DNA of 64,000 nucleotides from VRUE01 sp963718755 (GTDB taxonomy: Bacteria; Actinomycetota; Thermoleophilia; Solirubrobacterales; 70-9). Below the pieces are notes generated by a model. That model had not been told where the DNA came from and ran no database searches. It saw nothing but the letters and a program-made list of their open reading frames with translations. Below are positions 7,857 through 23,474 of the stretch, in pieces; position 1 is the first letter of the stretch, and each line of letters opens with the position of its first letter. The stretch spans positions 1,674,001-1,738,000 of the forward strand of contig OY970376.1 in the NCBI GenBank assembly GCA_963718755.1. The letters are read 5' to 3'. The position numbers and the translations under genes are program-made.

Positions 7857-9602
7857 ATGCGGGCCGCGTGTGGCGGGAGGCGCCACTGGACAGGGTTGAT
7901 CGCCGTCGCCCTGCTAGGCGCGGTCGGCTGTACCGCTTTTGCCTCGCCTGCGGCCGCCGCTGAACCGATCCGCTGCGGGGGGACCCGGATCGGGCCGGCG
8001 AACCTGCGCGTCAACGGCATTCTCGGCATTCCGGGCACCTTCACCGGGACGTTGCATGTGCGCGCGGTCGGCAAGCCCGCGAACCAGGCTCAGGCCGCCG
8101 CCAAGCCGAGTGCGAAAGGCAAGGAGAAAGCGAAGAAATCCAAGCCGCCGGAAATCAAACCGCCTTTCTTCATCCGCGAAGGAGACCTCGTCTCCACCGG
8201 CTCGACCGAACGCCGGATAGCGGCCAACGGCATCAAGATCACCAACCTCACCGAAGCGATGAAGGTCGGCCAGTCGCGCGAAGTCGAAGTGACGATCGAA
8301 GGAGCCCGCTTCGCCGGCGAATACAGCGGCGCGATTCACGCCGGCAACGGTCACTGCCGGATTCCGCTCACGGTCGTGGTCGCCGGCGCGGCGGACATCG
8401 GCCTGGTTGGCAGCGCATCCGCGTCGCTGACCGTGCAGGTCATCAGCTGCAGCGGCTTCTCCTGTGGGCCGGGCGAGAACCTCGAGTTCCTGACGCGTAG
8501 AAGCGCGCGGCGCGACGACTTCTCACCCCAGGTGAATAACGGCTCCCAGAGCCCGGCCGAAATCACCGCCGTGCAGGTGGCGCTCAACCGCAACCCGGGT
8601 GGCCAGGTGCCCCCGAACGGCGCCGTAGAGCCAACCATGCAGGCATTCACGCGGCCACCCATGCGGATCTCCTGGCTGGAGCCAATCGCGGTCGATCGCG
8701 ACGAGGTCAACCCGGGTCACTACACGGGAGCGATCTACCTGACCCTGAGGGGGGCGGAGAAACGCGTGGCGCTGCCGCTCGAACTGGACGTGAAGTCTGG
8801 CCCGTTCTGGGCAGTCGTCGTGTTGCTGGCGGCCCTGTTCGTGCAGCTCCTGGTCTGGTTGGCGGGGCGGAACAAACCGCGCGGCGAAGAGCTGCGCGAG
8901 CTGCGCGTCGCCGAAAAGCGGGTCCGTACCGAGCTCGATCCTGGGGACTGGGTATTGCTGGAGGATCGGTTCAGGGCCGCTCGCGATCTGGCCCGCCGCG
9001 GCAAGTTGACCGAGGCGAAAACGGCCCGCGCCTCGCTCGAGGAGGAAGCCAAATGGCTACCGGAAGTGCGAGCTTGGGTGGCCGAGATCGAAAGGGCGAA
9101 CGACGGCCGACTCCCCGACGACGTCCGCAAATGGCTACTGGACTTTCGCGGTGCTGTCGAGCAGGGAGACAAGGGCGCCGCAAACTCGGCTCGCACCGAC
9201 CTGCGAAACGCGCGCTCCCCCGACAGGGTTCAGCACGACAAACTGCAAGCGCAGGCACTCGACGAAAACGTCGCCTTCGATGCGAAGCAGCCCTCCCCGC
9301 CGCCTCCCGGACCGCTCGTCCGTTTCGCCATCTGGATCGAGGGGGGCCTGAAACGGCTGTGGGACGCGATCGTCCACCCGTTGAGGACGATCAGCTTGCT
9401 CAGCATCCACGGGCTTCCCTGGCTGCTGCGCGGGCTGCTCGTCTTCGGCTTCGTCATCGCCGGCCTCAAAGAGCTCTACCTCGACAACTCCACCTTCGGC
9501 TCCGACCCGGTGCTCAACTACAGCGCCCTCTTCGTCTGGGGCCTCACGGCCACCGCGGTGAACGCGGCGTTGGGCAAAGTGATTCCGGGAACCGCCTCCT
9601 AG
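7857..9602 (+). CDS. Membrane-anchored protein with large extracytoplasmic domain and three C-terminal membrane segments
   Basis: ATG 7857 follows GAGAGGG at good spacing and gives a signal peptide (TGLIAVALLGAVGC...ASPAAAA). The extracytoplasmic part (about residues 35-310) has beta-rich segments and a Lys/Pro-rich insertion. A membrane helix (FWAVVVLLAALFVQLLVWLAG) comes next, then a charged helical cytoplasmic region of about 170 residues (LRVAEKRVRTELD...), and two closing hydrophobic stretches (LLRGLLVFGFVIAGL and YSALFVWGLTATAVNAAL). I do not recognise the family. The layout would suit envelope sensing or structural linkage, but this is inference. Confidence 0.65.
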   Translation: MRAACGGRRHWTGLIAVALLGAVGCTAFASPAAAAEPIRCGGTRIGPANLRVNGILGIPGTFTGTLHVRAVGKPANQAQAAAKPSAKGKEKAKKSKPPEIKPPFFIREGDLVSTGSTERRIAANGIKITNLTEAMKVGQSREVEVTIEGARFAGEYSGAIHAGNGHCRIPLTVVVAGAADIGLVGSASASLTVQVISCSGFSCGPGENLEFLTRRSARRDDFSPQVNNGSQSPAEITAVQVALNRNPGGQVPPNGAVEPTMQAFTRPPMRISWLEPIAVDRDEVNPGHYTGAIYLTLRGAEKRVALPLELDVKSGPFWAVVVLLAALFVQLLVWLAGRNKPRGEELRELRVAEKRVRTELDPGDWVLLEDRFRAARDLARRGKLTEAKTARASLEEEAKWLPEVRAWVAEIERANDGRLPDDVRKWLLDFRGAVEQGDKGAANSARTDLRNARSPDRVQHDKLQAQALDENVAFDAKQPSPPPPGPLVRFAIWIEGGLKRLWDAIVHPLRTISLLSIHGLPWLLRGLLVFGFVIAGLKELYLDNSTFGSDPVLNYSALFVWGLTATAVNAALGKVIPGTAS

Positions 9603-9646
9603 CCGGGCCCCAGGCCACCCAGCAGCTCCACTAGTCTGCCCCGCGC

Positions 9647-10789
9647 ATGGACTTCTCGCTGACCCACGAGCAAGAGGACTTCGTCGCCGCCATCCGCGAC
9701 TTCTGTCAGCGCGAGTGCGGTACGCAGGAGCAGCGCGAGAAGCTCACCGACGGCCACAAGACCCACCACAACTTCGACATCTACAAGCAGATGGCGGAGC
9801 TGGGCTGGCTCGGGGTGACGATCCCCGAGGAGTACGGCGGGTCGGGCGGCTCGATGCTCGACGCCTGCCTCTTCATGGAGGAGACCTCGCGCGGCCTCGC
9901 CCCGGTCGGCGGCTACGCGACGACGCTGATCGTCGCCGGCGCCACCCAGCGCTTCGGCACCGAGGAGCAGAAGAAGGAGATCCTCGGCGGCATCGCCGGC
10001 GGCGCGGTCGAGGCGATCGCGATGACCGAGCCGGAGGCCGGCTCCGACGTCGGCTCGCTCACCACCTCGGCCGAGCCCCTCGACGGCGGCTTCGTCCTCA
10101 ACGGCCAGAAGGTCTTCATCTCCAACGCCCACATCGCCGACCACATTCTCGTCGTCTGCCGCACCACCAAGGGCGAGTCAAAGCACGAGGGCCTCTCGAT
10201 GATCTGGCTGCCGCGCGAGACCAAGGGCCTGGAGATCGTCCCGATCAAGACGATGGGCGGCGAAGAGACCAACACGCTCTACCTGACCGACGTCGAGGCG
10301 CCGGCCGATGCCCTGCTCGGCGAGGTCGACCAGGCCTGGACCCAGCTGATGGCCGGGCTCAACGTCGAGCGGCTGATCCTCGCCGCGACGATGCTCGGCA
10401 TCGCTCAGCGCGCCTTCGACGACGCGCTCGCCTACGTCAAGGAGCGCAAGCAGTTCGGCCGCCCGATCGGCTCCTTCCAGGCGCTCCAGCACCGCCTCGC
10501 CGACATGGCCACCGAAATCGAGTCGGCTCGCTTGATGACCCGCTGGGTCGCCTCCCTGACCGACGAGGACCCGGGACGGATGCTGCCGCGCGAGGCCTCG
10601 ATGGTGAAGCTGCACGTCACCGAGGTCGCCAAACGCGTCGCCGTCGAGGGCATGCAGCTGATGGGCGGCTACGGCTACTCCTCCGAGTACGACATGGAGC
10701 GCCTCGTGCGCGCGACCATGGTCTCGACCATCTACGGCGGCACCTCCGAGATCCAGCGCACGATCATCGCCAAAACCCTCGGCCTCTGA
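9647..10789 (+). CDS. Acyl-CoA dehydrogenase
   Basis: The 380-residue protein has the full three-domain family plan: an N-terminal helical domain (DFSLTHEQEDFVAAIRDF), a beta-domain with the FAD/substrate signature AMTEPEAGSDVGSL, and a C-terminal helical domain with YVKERKQFGRPIGSFQALQH and GGYGYSSEYDMERL...YGGTSEIQR. It oxidises acyl-CoA thioesters to enoyl-CoA using FAD, passing electrons to ETF. The position of the catalytic Glu of the medium-chain type (YEGT) is Gly here, as in many actinobacterial paralogues, so substrate class cannot be read. It stands alone upstream of the rpmG operon. Confidence 0.92.
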   Translation: MDFSLTHEQEDFVAAIRDFCQRECGTQEQREKLTDGHKTHHNFDIYKQMAELGWLGVTIPEEYGGSGGSMLDACLFMEETSRGLAPVGGYATTLIVAGATQRFGTEEQKKEILGGIAGGAVEAIAMTEPEAGSDVGSLTTSAEPLDGGFVLNGQKVFISNAHIADHILVVCRTTKGESKHEGLSMIWLPRETKGLEIVPIKTMGGEETNTLYLTDVEAPADALLGEVDQAWTQLMAGLNVERLILAATMLGIAQRAFDDALAYVKERKQFGRPIGSFQALQHRLADMATEIESARLMTRWVASLTDEDPGRMLPREASMVKLHVTEVAKRVAVEGMQLMGGYGYSSEYDMERLVRATMVSTIYGGTSEIQRTIIAKTLGL

Positions 10790-10902
10790 ACCGCTCAGGG
10801 GCGCTGCGCCCAACCCCCGCTTGGCGCTATTCTTTCGTTCAGCCTCGCGCCTCGGCCCGGGGTTTTCTCTTGTAACGACGTCGTTCAGGCAACGAGGAGA
10901 AC

Positions 10903-11067
10903 ATGGCACGCGGAGATGTCCGCATCGCGGTAACGCTGGCTTGCGAAGACTGCAAGCGGCGTAACTACCAGACCAACAAGTCGCGGCGAAATTCGCCGGA
11001 CCGAGTTGAGCTGCGCAAGTACTGCCGCTGGTGCGGCAAGCACACGGCGCACAAGGAGACTCGGTAA
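10903..11067 (+). CDS. rpmG: 50S ribosomal protein L33, zinc-binding form
   Basis: A 54-residue protein preceded by the ribosome site GAGGAGA. It has the L33 pattern with two Cys pairs, CEDC and CRWC, marking the zinc-containing (C+) form. It stands just upstream of secE-nusG, as in many bacteria. The tRNA-Trp gene often found between rpmG and secE is absent. Confidence 0.95.
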   Translation: MARGDVRIAVTLACEDCKRRNYQTNKSRRNSPDRVELRKYCRWCGKHTAHKETR

Positions 11068-11073
11068 GGGACG

Positions 11074-11598
11074 ATGGCCAAGACCCGCGCACAGCGCAAG
11101 GCGGAGAAACGCGCCCGCGAAGCCGAAGCGCAGAAACGCTCCGGCGATAGCCGCAAGTCCGAGTCGCGGGCCCAGCACGACACCCAGGTGCCGGTCTCGG
11201 GCGACGTCGCCGAGGTCGAGGCGGTCGAGGCGGGGATTGCGCTCGGCGCGTCCGAAGCCGATCTCGAAACGCCCGACTCGCTCAAAGGCCGCAGCCAGCG
11301 CCGCGCCGAGGCGAAGGCGGCCAAGCAGGCGGAGAAGCGCCAGCGCGAGGAGCAGAAGCGCCGCGAGAGCGAGCAACTCGCCAAGCGCCAGAAGCAGGCG
11401 CAGGCGGAAAAGCGCCAGCGCGGCGGCGTCATCGGCTTCCTCGCCTCCTGCTGGGCGGAGCTGCGCAAAGTCCAGTGGCCCGACCGCGACACGCTCGTCC
11501 AGGCAACCGCGGTGACGATCGTCTTCGTCGCCGTCGCCGCCGCCTATCTCGGCGCTCTCGACAGCGCCTTCAGCTTCCTCATCAAGCAGATCCTCTAG
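11074..11598 (+). CDS. secE: Preprotein translocase subunit SecE
   Basis: The last 60 residues are the conserved SecE core: an amphipathic segment with WAELRKVQWPDRDTL, then one membrane helix (AVTIVFVAVAAAYLGAL). The first 110 residues are a charged, Ala/Lys/Glu/Arg-rich and probably coiled extension, as in high-GC actinobacteria. SecE clamps SecY in the translocon. It begins 6 bases after rpmG and precedes nusG. Confidence 0.95.
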   Translation: MAKTRAQRKAEKRAREAEAQKRSGDSRKSESRAQHDTQVPVSGDVAEVEAVEAGIALGASEADLETPDSLKGRSQRRAEAKAAKQAEKRQREEQKRRESEQLAKRQKQAQAEKRQRGGVIGFLASCWAELRKVQWPDRDTLVQATAVTIVFVAVAAAYLGALDSAFSFLIKQIL

Positions 11599-11627
11599 CG
11601 GGATCCCAAGACAAAGGCGACCTCCAG

Positions 11628-12152
11628 ATGTATCGCTGGTACGTGATCAACACCTACTCCGGGCACGAGAACAAGGTCAAGCACAATCTCGAGCACCGGG
11701 TTCAAACGATGGCCCAGAACCGCAACGTGCGCCAGGTCGTGGTGCCGACCGAGCAGGTGATGGAGGTCAACAAAGAAGGCCAGAAAGAATCGAAAGAGAA
11801 ACGGACGATGCCCGGCTATGTCCTGGTCAACATGGAGATGACCGACGACGCCTGGGGCCTGGTCAAGAACACCCCCGGCGTGACCGGCTTCGTCGGCTCC
11901 CGCAACAAGCCGGTGCCGCTCTCCAAACCGGAGGTCGACCGCCTGCTGCACCGCGAGACCGCTGAGCGGCCTCGCACCCAGGCCCAGTTCTCGATCGGTG
12001 AGTCGGTCAAAGTCATCTCCGGTCCGCTCTCCGACTTCTCCGGCGAGATCGCCGAGATCAACGAGGACGCCGCCAAACTCAAGGTGCTGGTCTCGATCTT
12101 CGGCCGCGAGACGCCGGTCGAGGTCAACTACGACCAGGTCAAGAAGATCTAG
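11628..12152 (+). CDS. nusG: Transcription termination/antitermination protein NusG
   Basis: ATG 11628 gives the classical start MYRWYVINTYSGHENKV of the NGN domain. A C-terminal KOW domain follows (SVKVISGPLSDFSGEIAEI). The 174-residue length is usual. NusG binds RNA polymerase near the clamp and links it to Rho or ribosomal S10. Its place between secE and rplK is the widely conserved order. Confidence 0.97.
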   Translation: MYRWYVINTYSGHENKVKHNLEHRVQTMAQNRNVRQVVVPTEQVMEVNKEGQKESKEKRTMPGYVLVNMEMTDDAWGLVKNTPGVTGFVGSRNKPVPLSKPEVDRLLHRETAERPRTQAQFSIGESVKVISGPLSDFSGEIAEINEDAAKLKVLVSIFGRETPVEVNYDQVKKI

Positions 12153-12179
12153 CCAAGCCCGCTACCCTCCCCGATCCCA

Positions 12180-12602
12180 ATGGCGAAAAAAGTCCTCACC
12201 CTCATCAAGCTGCAGATCCAGGCTGGCAACGCCAACCCGGCTCCGCCGGTCGGCCCCGCGCTGGGCCAGCACGGCGTCAACATCATGGAGTTCTGCAAAG
12301 CCTTCAACGCCCAGACCCAGAGCGAGGGCGGCACGATCATCCCGGTCGAGATCACCGTTTATGAGGATCGCTCGTTCAGCTTCATCACCAAGACCCCACC
12401 GGCTGCGGTCTTGATCCGCGAAGCGATCGGGATCAAGAAAGGCTCGGGCGAGCCGCACGTCAACAAAGTCGGCACGATCTCGATGGATCAGGTCCGCCAG
12501 ATCGCCGAGCGCAAGATGCCCGACCTCAACGCCAACGACCTCGACGCCGCCTCGAAGATCATCGCCGGCACCGCCCGCTCGATGGGCGTGGACGTCAAAT
12601 AG
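12180..12602 (+). CDS. rplK: 50S ribosomal protein L11
   Basis: The 140-residue protein shows the L11 signatures: Pro-rich NPAPPVGPALGQHGVN at the start, TPPAAVLIREA in the middle, and GTARSMGVDVK at the end. L11 forms the GTPase-associated stalk base with 23S rRNA. It lies 27 bases after nusG and 2 bases before rplA. Confidence 0.97.
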   Translation: MAKKVLTLIKLQIQAGNANPAPPVGPALGQHGVNIMEFCKAFNAQTQSEGGTIIPVEITVYEDRSFSFITKTPPAAVLIREAIGIKKGSGEPHVNKVGTISMDQVRQIAERKMPDLNANDLDAASKIIAGTARSMGVDVK

Positions 12603-12604
12603 CC

Positions 12605-13360
12605 ATGGCCCACGGCAAGCGCTACCGCAAACAGCTCGGCAAAGTTCAGCGCGAGCACGAGTACCCGCCGGTCGAGGCGATCTCCCTGATCAAGGAGACG
12701 GCCAGCGCCGGCTTCGACGAGACGGTCGAGCTGCACATGCGGCTCGGCGTCAACGTCCGCCATGCCGAGGAGCAGCTGCGCGGCACCCTCGCCCTGCCCC
12801 ACGGGCTCGGCAAAGACGTGACGGTCGCGGTCTTCGCCGAAGGCCGGCAGGCGCGCGACGCCGAGGCGGCGGGCGCGGACTTCGTCGGTGGCCAGGATCT
12901 GGTCGAGAAAGTCCAGGAGGGCTGGACCGGCTTCGACGTCGCGATCTCGACCCCCGACATGATGAAATCGGTTGGCCAGCTCGGCCGCGTGCTCGGTCCG
13001 CAGGGCCTGATGCCGAACCCCAAGGTGGGCACCGTCACCGACGACATCGAGAAAGCGGTCGGAGAGTCGAAGTCGGGCAAGATCGAGTACCGCACCGACC
13101 GCCAGGCGATCATCCATCTGGCGATCGGCAAGGCCAGCTTCGACGAGCAGAAACTGCTCGACAACTGCCTCGCGGTGATCGACGAGGTCGTCCGCGCCAA
13201 ACCCTCCTCCTCGAAGGGCAAGTACATCCTCTCGGCGACGCTGACGACGACGATGGGCCCCGGAATCCGCGTTGACGCGGGCAAGACCGGCGAACGCGAG
13301 GCGGCCACGGGGGCGACCGCAGAGGCCACCGAGGCTGCACCGGAGCCGGCGACCGCCTAA
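12605..13360 (+). CDS. rplA: 50S ribosomal protein L1
   Basis: The 251-residue protein carries the L1 signatures DMMKSVGQLGRVLGPQGLMPNPK and FDEQKLLDNC; the C-terminal core ends with ILSATLTTTMGPGIRVD. About 22 further residues, rich in Ala, Glu and Thr, extend beyond the usual end. L1 forms the mobile L1 stalk and in many bacteria represses its own operon. Confidence 0.97.
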   Translation: MAHGKRYRKQLGKVQREHEYPPVEAISLIKETASAGFDETVELHMRLGVNVRHAEEQLRGTLALPHGLGKDVTVAVFAEGRQARDAEAAGADFVGGQDLVEKVQEGWTGFDVAISTPDMMKSVGQLGRVLGPQGLMPNPKVGTVTDDIEKAVGESKSGKIEYRTDRQAIIHLAIGKASFDEQKLLDNCLAVIDEVVRAKPSSSKGKYILSATLTTTMGPGIRVDAGKTGEREAATGATAEATEAAPEPATA

Positions 13361-13375
13361 ACTCCCCCGCCGCGC

Positions 13376-13427
13376 GACCCCGAGACCACCGGCAGGGCAC
13401 TGCCCAGAAGCCCGGTGCAGGTGAACG
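13376..13427 (+). promoter_or_regulatory. Candidate L10 leader RNA
   Basis: Between rplA and rplJ, CACCGG (13387-13392) pairs with CCGGTG (13412-13417) around an inner GGGC/GCCC hairpin, followed by CAGGTGAACG before the ATG. This fits the general plan of L10 leaders, where L10(L12) represses translation. The covariance model was not run. Confidence 0.4.
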
Positions 13428-14237
13428 ATGAACAGAGACGAAAAGGCACAAGCAATCGAGGAGATCGCCGCCCAGATCGAGGGCGCCGAAGCGATCTTCG
13501 CGGTCGACTACCGCGGCATCAGCGTGCCGCAGGCGGCTGAACTGCGCGGCAAGCTACGCGAGGCCGATGCCAGCTTCCGCATCGTCAAGAACCGACTCAC
13601 CAAACGGGCGGCCGAGCAGGTTGGCGAGGACCGCCTAGCCGAATTCCTGCAGGGCCCGACCGCGCTTACCTTCGTCCGTGGCGACACCGCCCAGGCGGCG
13701 AAGGCGATCTCGACCTTCAACAAAGAGCATGAGGTCCTCACCTTCAAGGGCGGCTTCATGGGTGACCTCGGCCTCGACGAGGAAAAGTTCAAGTCGATCG
13801 CCCGCCTGCCCGCCCGCGAAGTGCTCGACGGCCAGCTCGCCGGCGTCGTCGCCAGCCCGCTTACCGGCCTGGTCCGCGGCTTGGGCTCAATGATCCAGGG
13901 CCTCGCCTTGCAGCTCGGTCAAATCGCCGAGAAAGGTTTGGTCTCAGGAGAGGCACCGGCCGCCGAGGAGGCACCAGCTGAGGACGAGGCGCCGGCAGCT
14001 GAGGAGACCCCCTCCTCGCCGCCGGCAGATGACGCCGACGCGCCCGACGCTGCGGAGGACGCAGACGCCCCTTCCGCGGGTGGCGATGCAGGGGGGACCA
14101 CCCCCGAGGAAGCTTCAGCTACCGCAGGGGGTGGTGGGTCCCCTGCATCGACAGGACCCGCGGCTGAGGGGTCTGAGCCCGACGAGATTTCTGAGCAAGA
14201 AGAGACTTCTGACGACGACAGCAAGGAAGAGGAGTAG
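13428..14237 (+). CDS. rplJ: 50S ribosomal protein L10 with long acidic C-terminal extension
   Basis: Residues 1-172 are a normal L10: EKAQAIEEIAAQI at the start, VDYRGISVPQ, the RIVKNRLTKRA helix, and the helical LTGLVRGLGSMIQGLALQL segment that binds L7/L12 dimers. About 97 extra residues follow, made of Ala, Glu, Asp, Pro, Ser and Gly. Residues about 218-245 of this tail are encoded by a palindromic repeat also present in rpsE. Typical L10 is 165-180 residues. rplL starts on the next base after the stop. Confidence 0.95.
   Translation: MNRDEKAQAIEEIAAQIEGAEAIFAVDYRGISVPQAAELRGKLREADASFRIVKNRLTKRAAEQVGEDRLAEFLQGPTALTFVRGDTAQAAKAISTFNKEHEVLTFKGGFMGDLGLDEEKFKSIARLPAREVLDGQLAGVVASPLTGLVRGLGSMIQGLALQLGQIAEKGLVSGEAPAAEEAPAEDEAPAAEETPSSPPADDADAPDAAEDADAPSAGGDAGGTTPEEASATAGGGGSPASTGPAAEGSEPDEISEQEETSDDDSKEEE
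14081..14161 (-). repeat. In-frame palindromic repeat, copy P1 (inside rplJ)
   Basis: ACCACCCCC and GGGGGTGGT form a perfect stem around a loop of about 21 bases containing AAGCTT; longer imperfect arms extend on both sides. Read on the minus strand, it matches copy P2 in rpsE (40366-40446) at roughly nine of ten positions over about 80 bases. The length keeps the rplJ frame open. Confidence 0.8.
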
Positions 14238-14633
14238 ATGGCTACCAAAGTCAAAACTGAGGATTGGATCGAGGAGCTGAAAGGCATCTCGGTGCTCGAG
14301 CTCTCCGAGCGGATCAAAGCGCTCGAGGAGGAGTTCGGCGTGTCGGCGACCGCGGTCGCAGCTGCGGCCCCCGCTGCTGCAGGCGCCCCGGCCGGTGACG
14401 GCGACGGTGGCGGAGAAGAGTCCTCCACGGTCGACGTGGTCCTGACCGAGGTCGGCGGACAAAAAGTGCCGGTGATCAAGGTCGTCCGCGCTGCCACTGG
14501 ACTCGGTCTGAAAGAGGCCAAGGCGATTGTCGACGAGGCCCCGAAAGCGATCAAAGAGGGCATCGAACGCGACGAAGCCGAGAAGATCAAAGGGGAACTC
14601 GAGGAGGCAGGCGCCACCGTCGAGCTCAAATAA
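14238..14633 (+). CDS. rplL: 50S ribosomal protein L7/L12
   Basis: The 131-residue protein has an N-terminal dimerisation helix (ELSERIKALEEEFGV), an Ala/Gly-rich hinge, and the C-terminal domain with VIKVVRAATGLGLKEAKAIVDEAP, the elongation-factor-binding surface. It follows rplJ without a gap, so the stalk proteins are co-translated. Confidence 0.97.
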   Translation: MATKVKTEDWIEELKGISVLELSERIKALEEEFGVSATAVAAAAPAAAGAPAGDGDGGGEESSTVDVVLTEVGGQKVPVIKVVRAATGLGLKEAKAIVDEAPKAIKEGIERDEAEKIKGELEEAGATVELK

Positions 14634-14658
14634 AGCCCGATCTTGCGCGGTCGGACCC

Positions 14659-14700
14659 CGGGCGGGGAGCCGGCTGCGCAGCCGAGCGCCCGCGTGTGTT
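14659..14700 (+). terminator. Attenuator-like stem-loop between rplL and rpoB
   Basis: CGGGCG (14659-14664) pairs with CGCCCG (14687-14692) around the perfect palindrome CGGCTGCGCAGCCG (14671-14684); a weak T-rich stretch (GTGTTATTTT) follows. Partial termination between the stalk genes and rpoBC is known in other bacteria, and the position fits that role. Confidence 0.45.
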
Positions 14701-14787
14701 ATTTTCCGTGGTCGCGCGCCCGTTGTCATCCCCTGCCCGTATCTGCGCTGTATCCACGTCCCTCTGACCGTCTGAGGAGTCGCCGAC

Positions 14788-22418
<7,631 letters not shown>

Positions 22419-22419
22419 G

Positions 22420-22530
22420 TGGGGAGGGGCGGGCATGCCCCTCCGACGGAACCCGCGCCCGCACTTGGCACAGGGATAGACGCTCTGCGGCTCACAAGTT
22501 CCCCTGGAGGGGCATGCCCGCCCCTCCCCA
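22420..22530. repeat. Intergenic long palindrome A
   Basis: Perfect 25-base arms at 22420-22444 and 22506-22530 enclose a 61-base core with a weak inner GGAAC/GTTCC pair. The element sits 1 base after the rpoC stop. Its architecture matches palindromes B-F, but its core sequence is different. Confidence 0.85.
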
Positions 22531-22585
22531 TGAACGCAAAACGACGACAGAGCTCTACTCGAGCTCCGCCGCCTTTGAGCGCCAG

Positions 22586-22630
22586 ATGAAGCCTTGTGCC
22601 CCTCATAGGGGGCACAAGGCTTCATTTTCG
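22586..22630 (+). terminator. Strong intrinsic terminator after rpoC
   Basis: A perfect 17-bp stem (22586-22602 with 22609-22625), a six-base loop and a T run on the plus strand. It lies between convergent rpoC and the secreted repeat-protein gene. No matching T run is present on the minus-strand side. Confidence 0.85.
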
Positions 22631-22645
22631 AGGCGGGTGTTTGGG

Positions 22646-23335
22646 CTACGCCGCGAGACAGAGGGCGTAGACGGTGATCGTGGTGTTGAAGCCGCTGGCG
22701 TTTTTCACCTGGTAGAGCCAGCCGTTGCCGCTGGGGATGCTCGAGGTCATCTCGACCCCGTATTTGCCGGGCTGGCCGCCGCCGGAGATGATCTGCTCAC
22801 CGGCAGCACAGCCGACGCTGACGCCGCCGGTGTCGCCGTTGTTGATCGTCGTGGCGTTGGTGCGCACGGTAACCGTGGTCAGCTCGTCGGCGCTGATTGC
22901 GTCGGAGGCAACCTCGGTTTCGCCGACCGAGTTGGTGCCCAGGTCAGCCTGGGTCAGCGACTGGTCGGCGACCTCAGAGCTGCCGACCGAGTTGGCGGCC
23001 AGGTCGCCTGCGGTGAGCGAGTCCGGAGCCACCTCGGGGGAGGCGACCGCGTTGTCGGCGATCTCATCCGTTTTGACCGCGTCTTTGGCGATCTCGTCGC
23101 TGCCGACCGAGTCGGTGCCGAGGTCGGTGGCCGTCACGGTGGCGTCGGCGATTTTGGGCGAGGTGACCGCGTTGTCGCGGAGGTCAACGGTGCGGACCGT
23201 GCTGTCGACGATCTGCGCCGAGCGGACGGTGTTTTTGCCGACCGCCAGGGCGGAGCCGGTAAAGGCCAGGAACAGCGCCAGGCAGCTGATCACAATGGCG
23301 GGGGAGGGGCGGAATGAGCGGGTCTTGCGAGTCAT
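22646..23335 (-). CDS. Secreted repeat protein with T/V-D-L solenoid-like repeats
   Basis: A signal peptide (AIVISCLALFLAFTGSALA) is followed by about ten short repeats of the form V-x-x-x-D/E-I-A-x-x-x-V (SPKIADATVTATDLGTDSV and variants), consistent with a right-handed beta-solenoid. A C-terminal domain of about 70 residues follows, with two Cys (VGCAAGEQ near 175 and a Cys three residues from the end). Proteins opening with LAVGKNTV and such repeats are typical of Thermoleophilia. The function is unknown; the location is cell surface or outside. The ribosome site AAAGGAC precedes the ATG. Confidence 0.7.
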   Translation of the reverse strand: MTRKTRSFRPSPAIVISCLALFLAFTGSALAVGKNTVRSAQIVDSTVRTVDLRDNAVTSPKIADATVTATDLGTDSVGSDEIAKDAVKTDEIADNAVASPEVAPDSLTAGDLAANSVGSSEVADQSLTQADLGTNSVGETEVASDAISADELTTVTVRTNATTINNGDTGGVSVGCAAGEQIISGGGQPGKYGVEMTSSIPSGNGWLYQVKNASGFNTTITVYALCLAA

Positions 23336-23474
23336 CGGAGTGTCCTTTCGTTGTTTTGAATCCGATGGGCTCAGCTTCGAACGGATCTCCCTTTCGCTCT
23401 ACGGACCCAAGGGGTGAACCTGCTCACCCCTGTGCCTGGGGAGGGGCACCCCGGCCCTCCCACCTACAGCCGTG

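Noticed and set aside
10726..10770. Loss of catalytic Glu in the acyl-CoA dehydrogenase (YGGT instead of YEGT)
   Set aside because: The YGGT form is widespread in the family and does not by itself show loss of function.
23411..23460. Hairpin GGGGTGA/TCACCCC upstream of the monooxygenase gene as a riboswitch
   Set aside because: It is a single short stem without any recognisable aptamer motifs.
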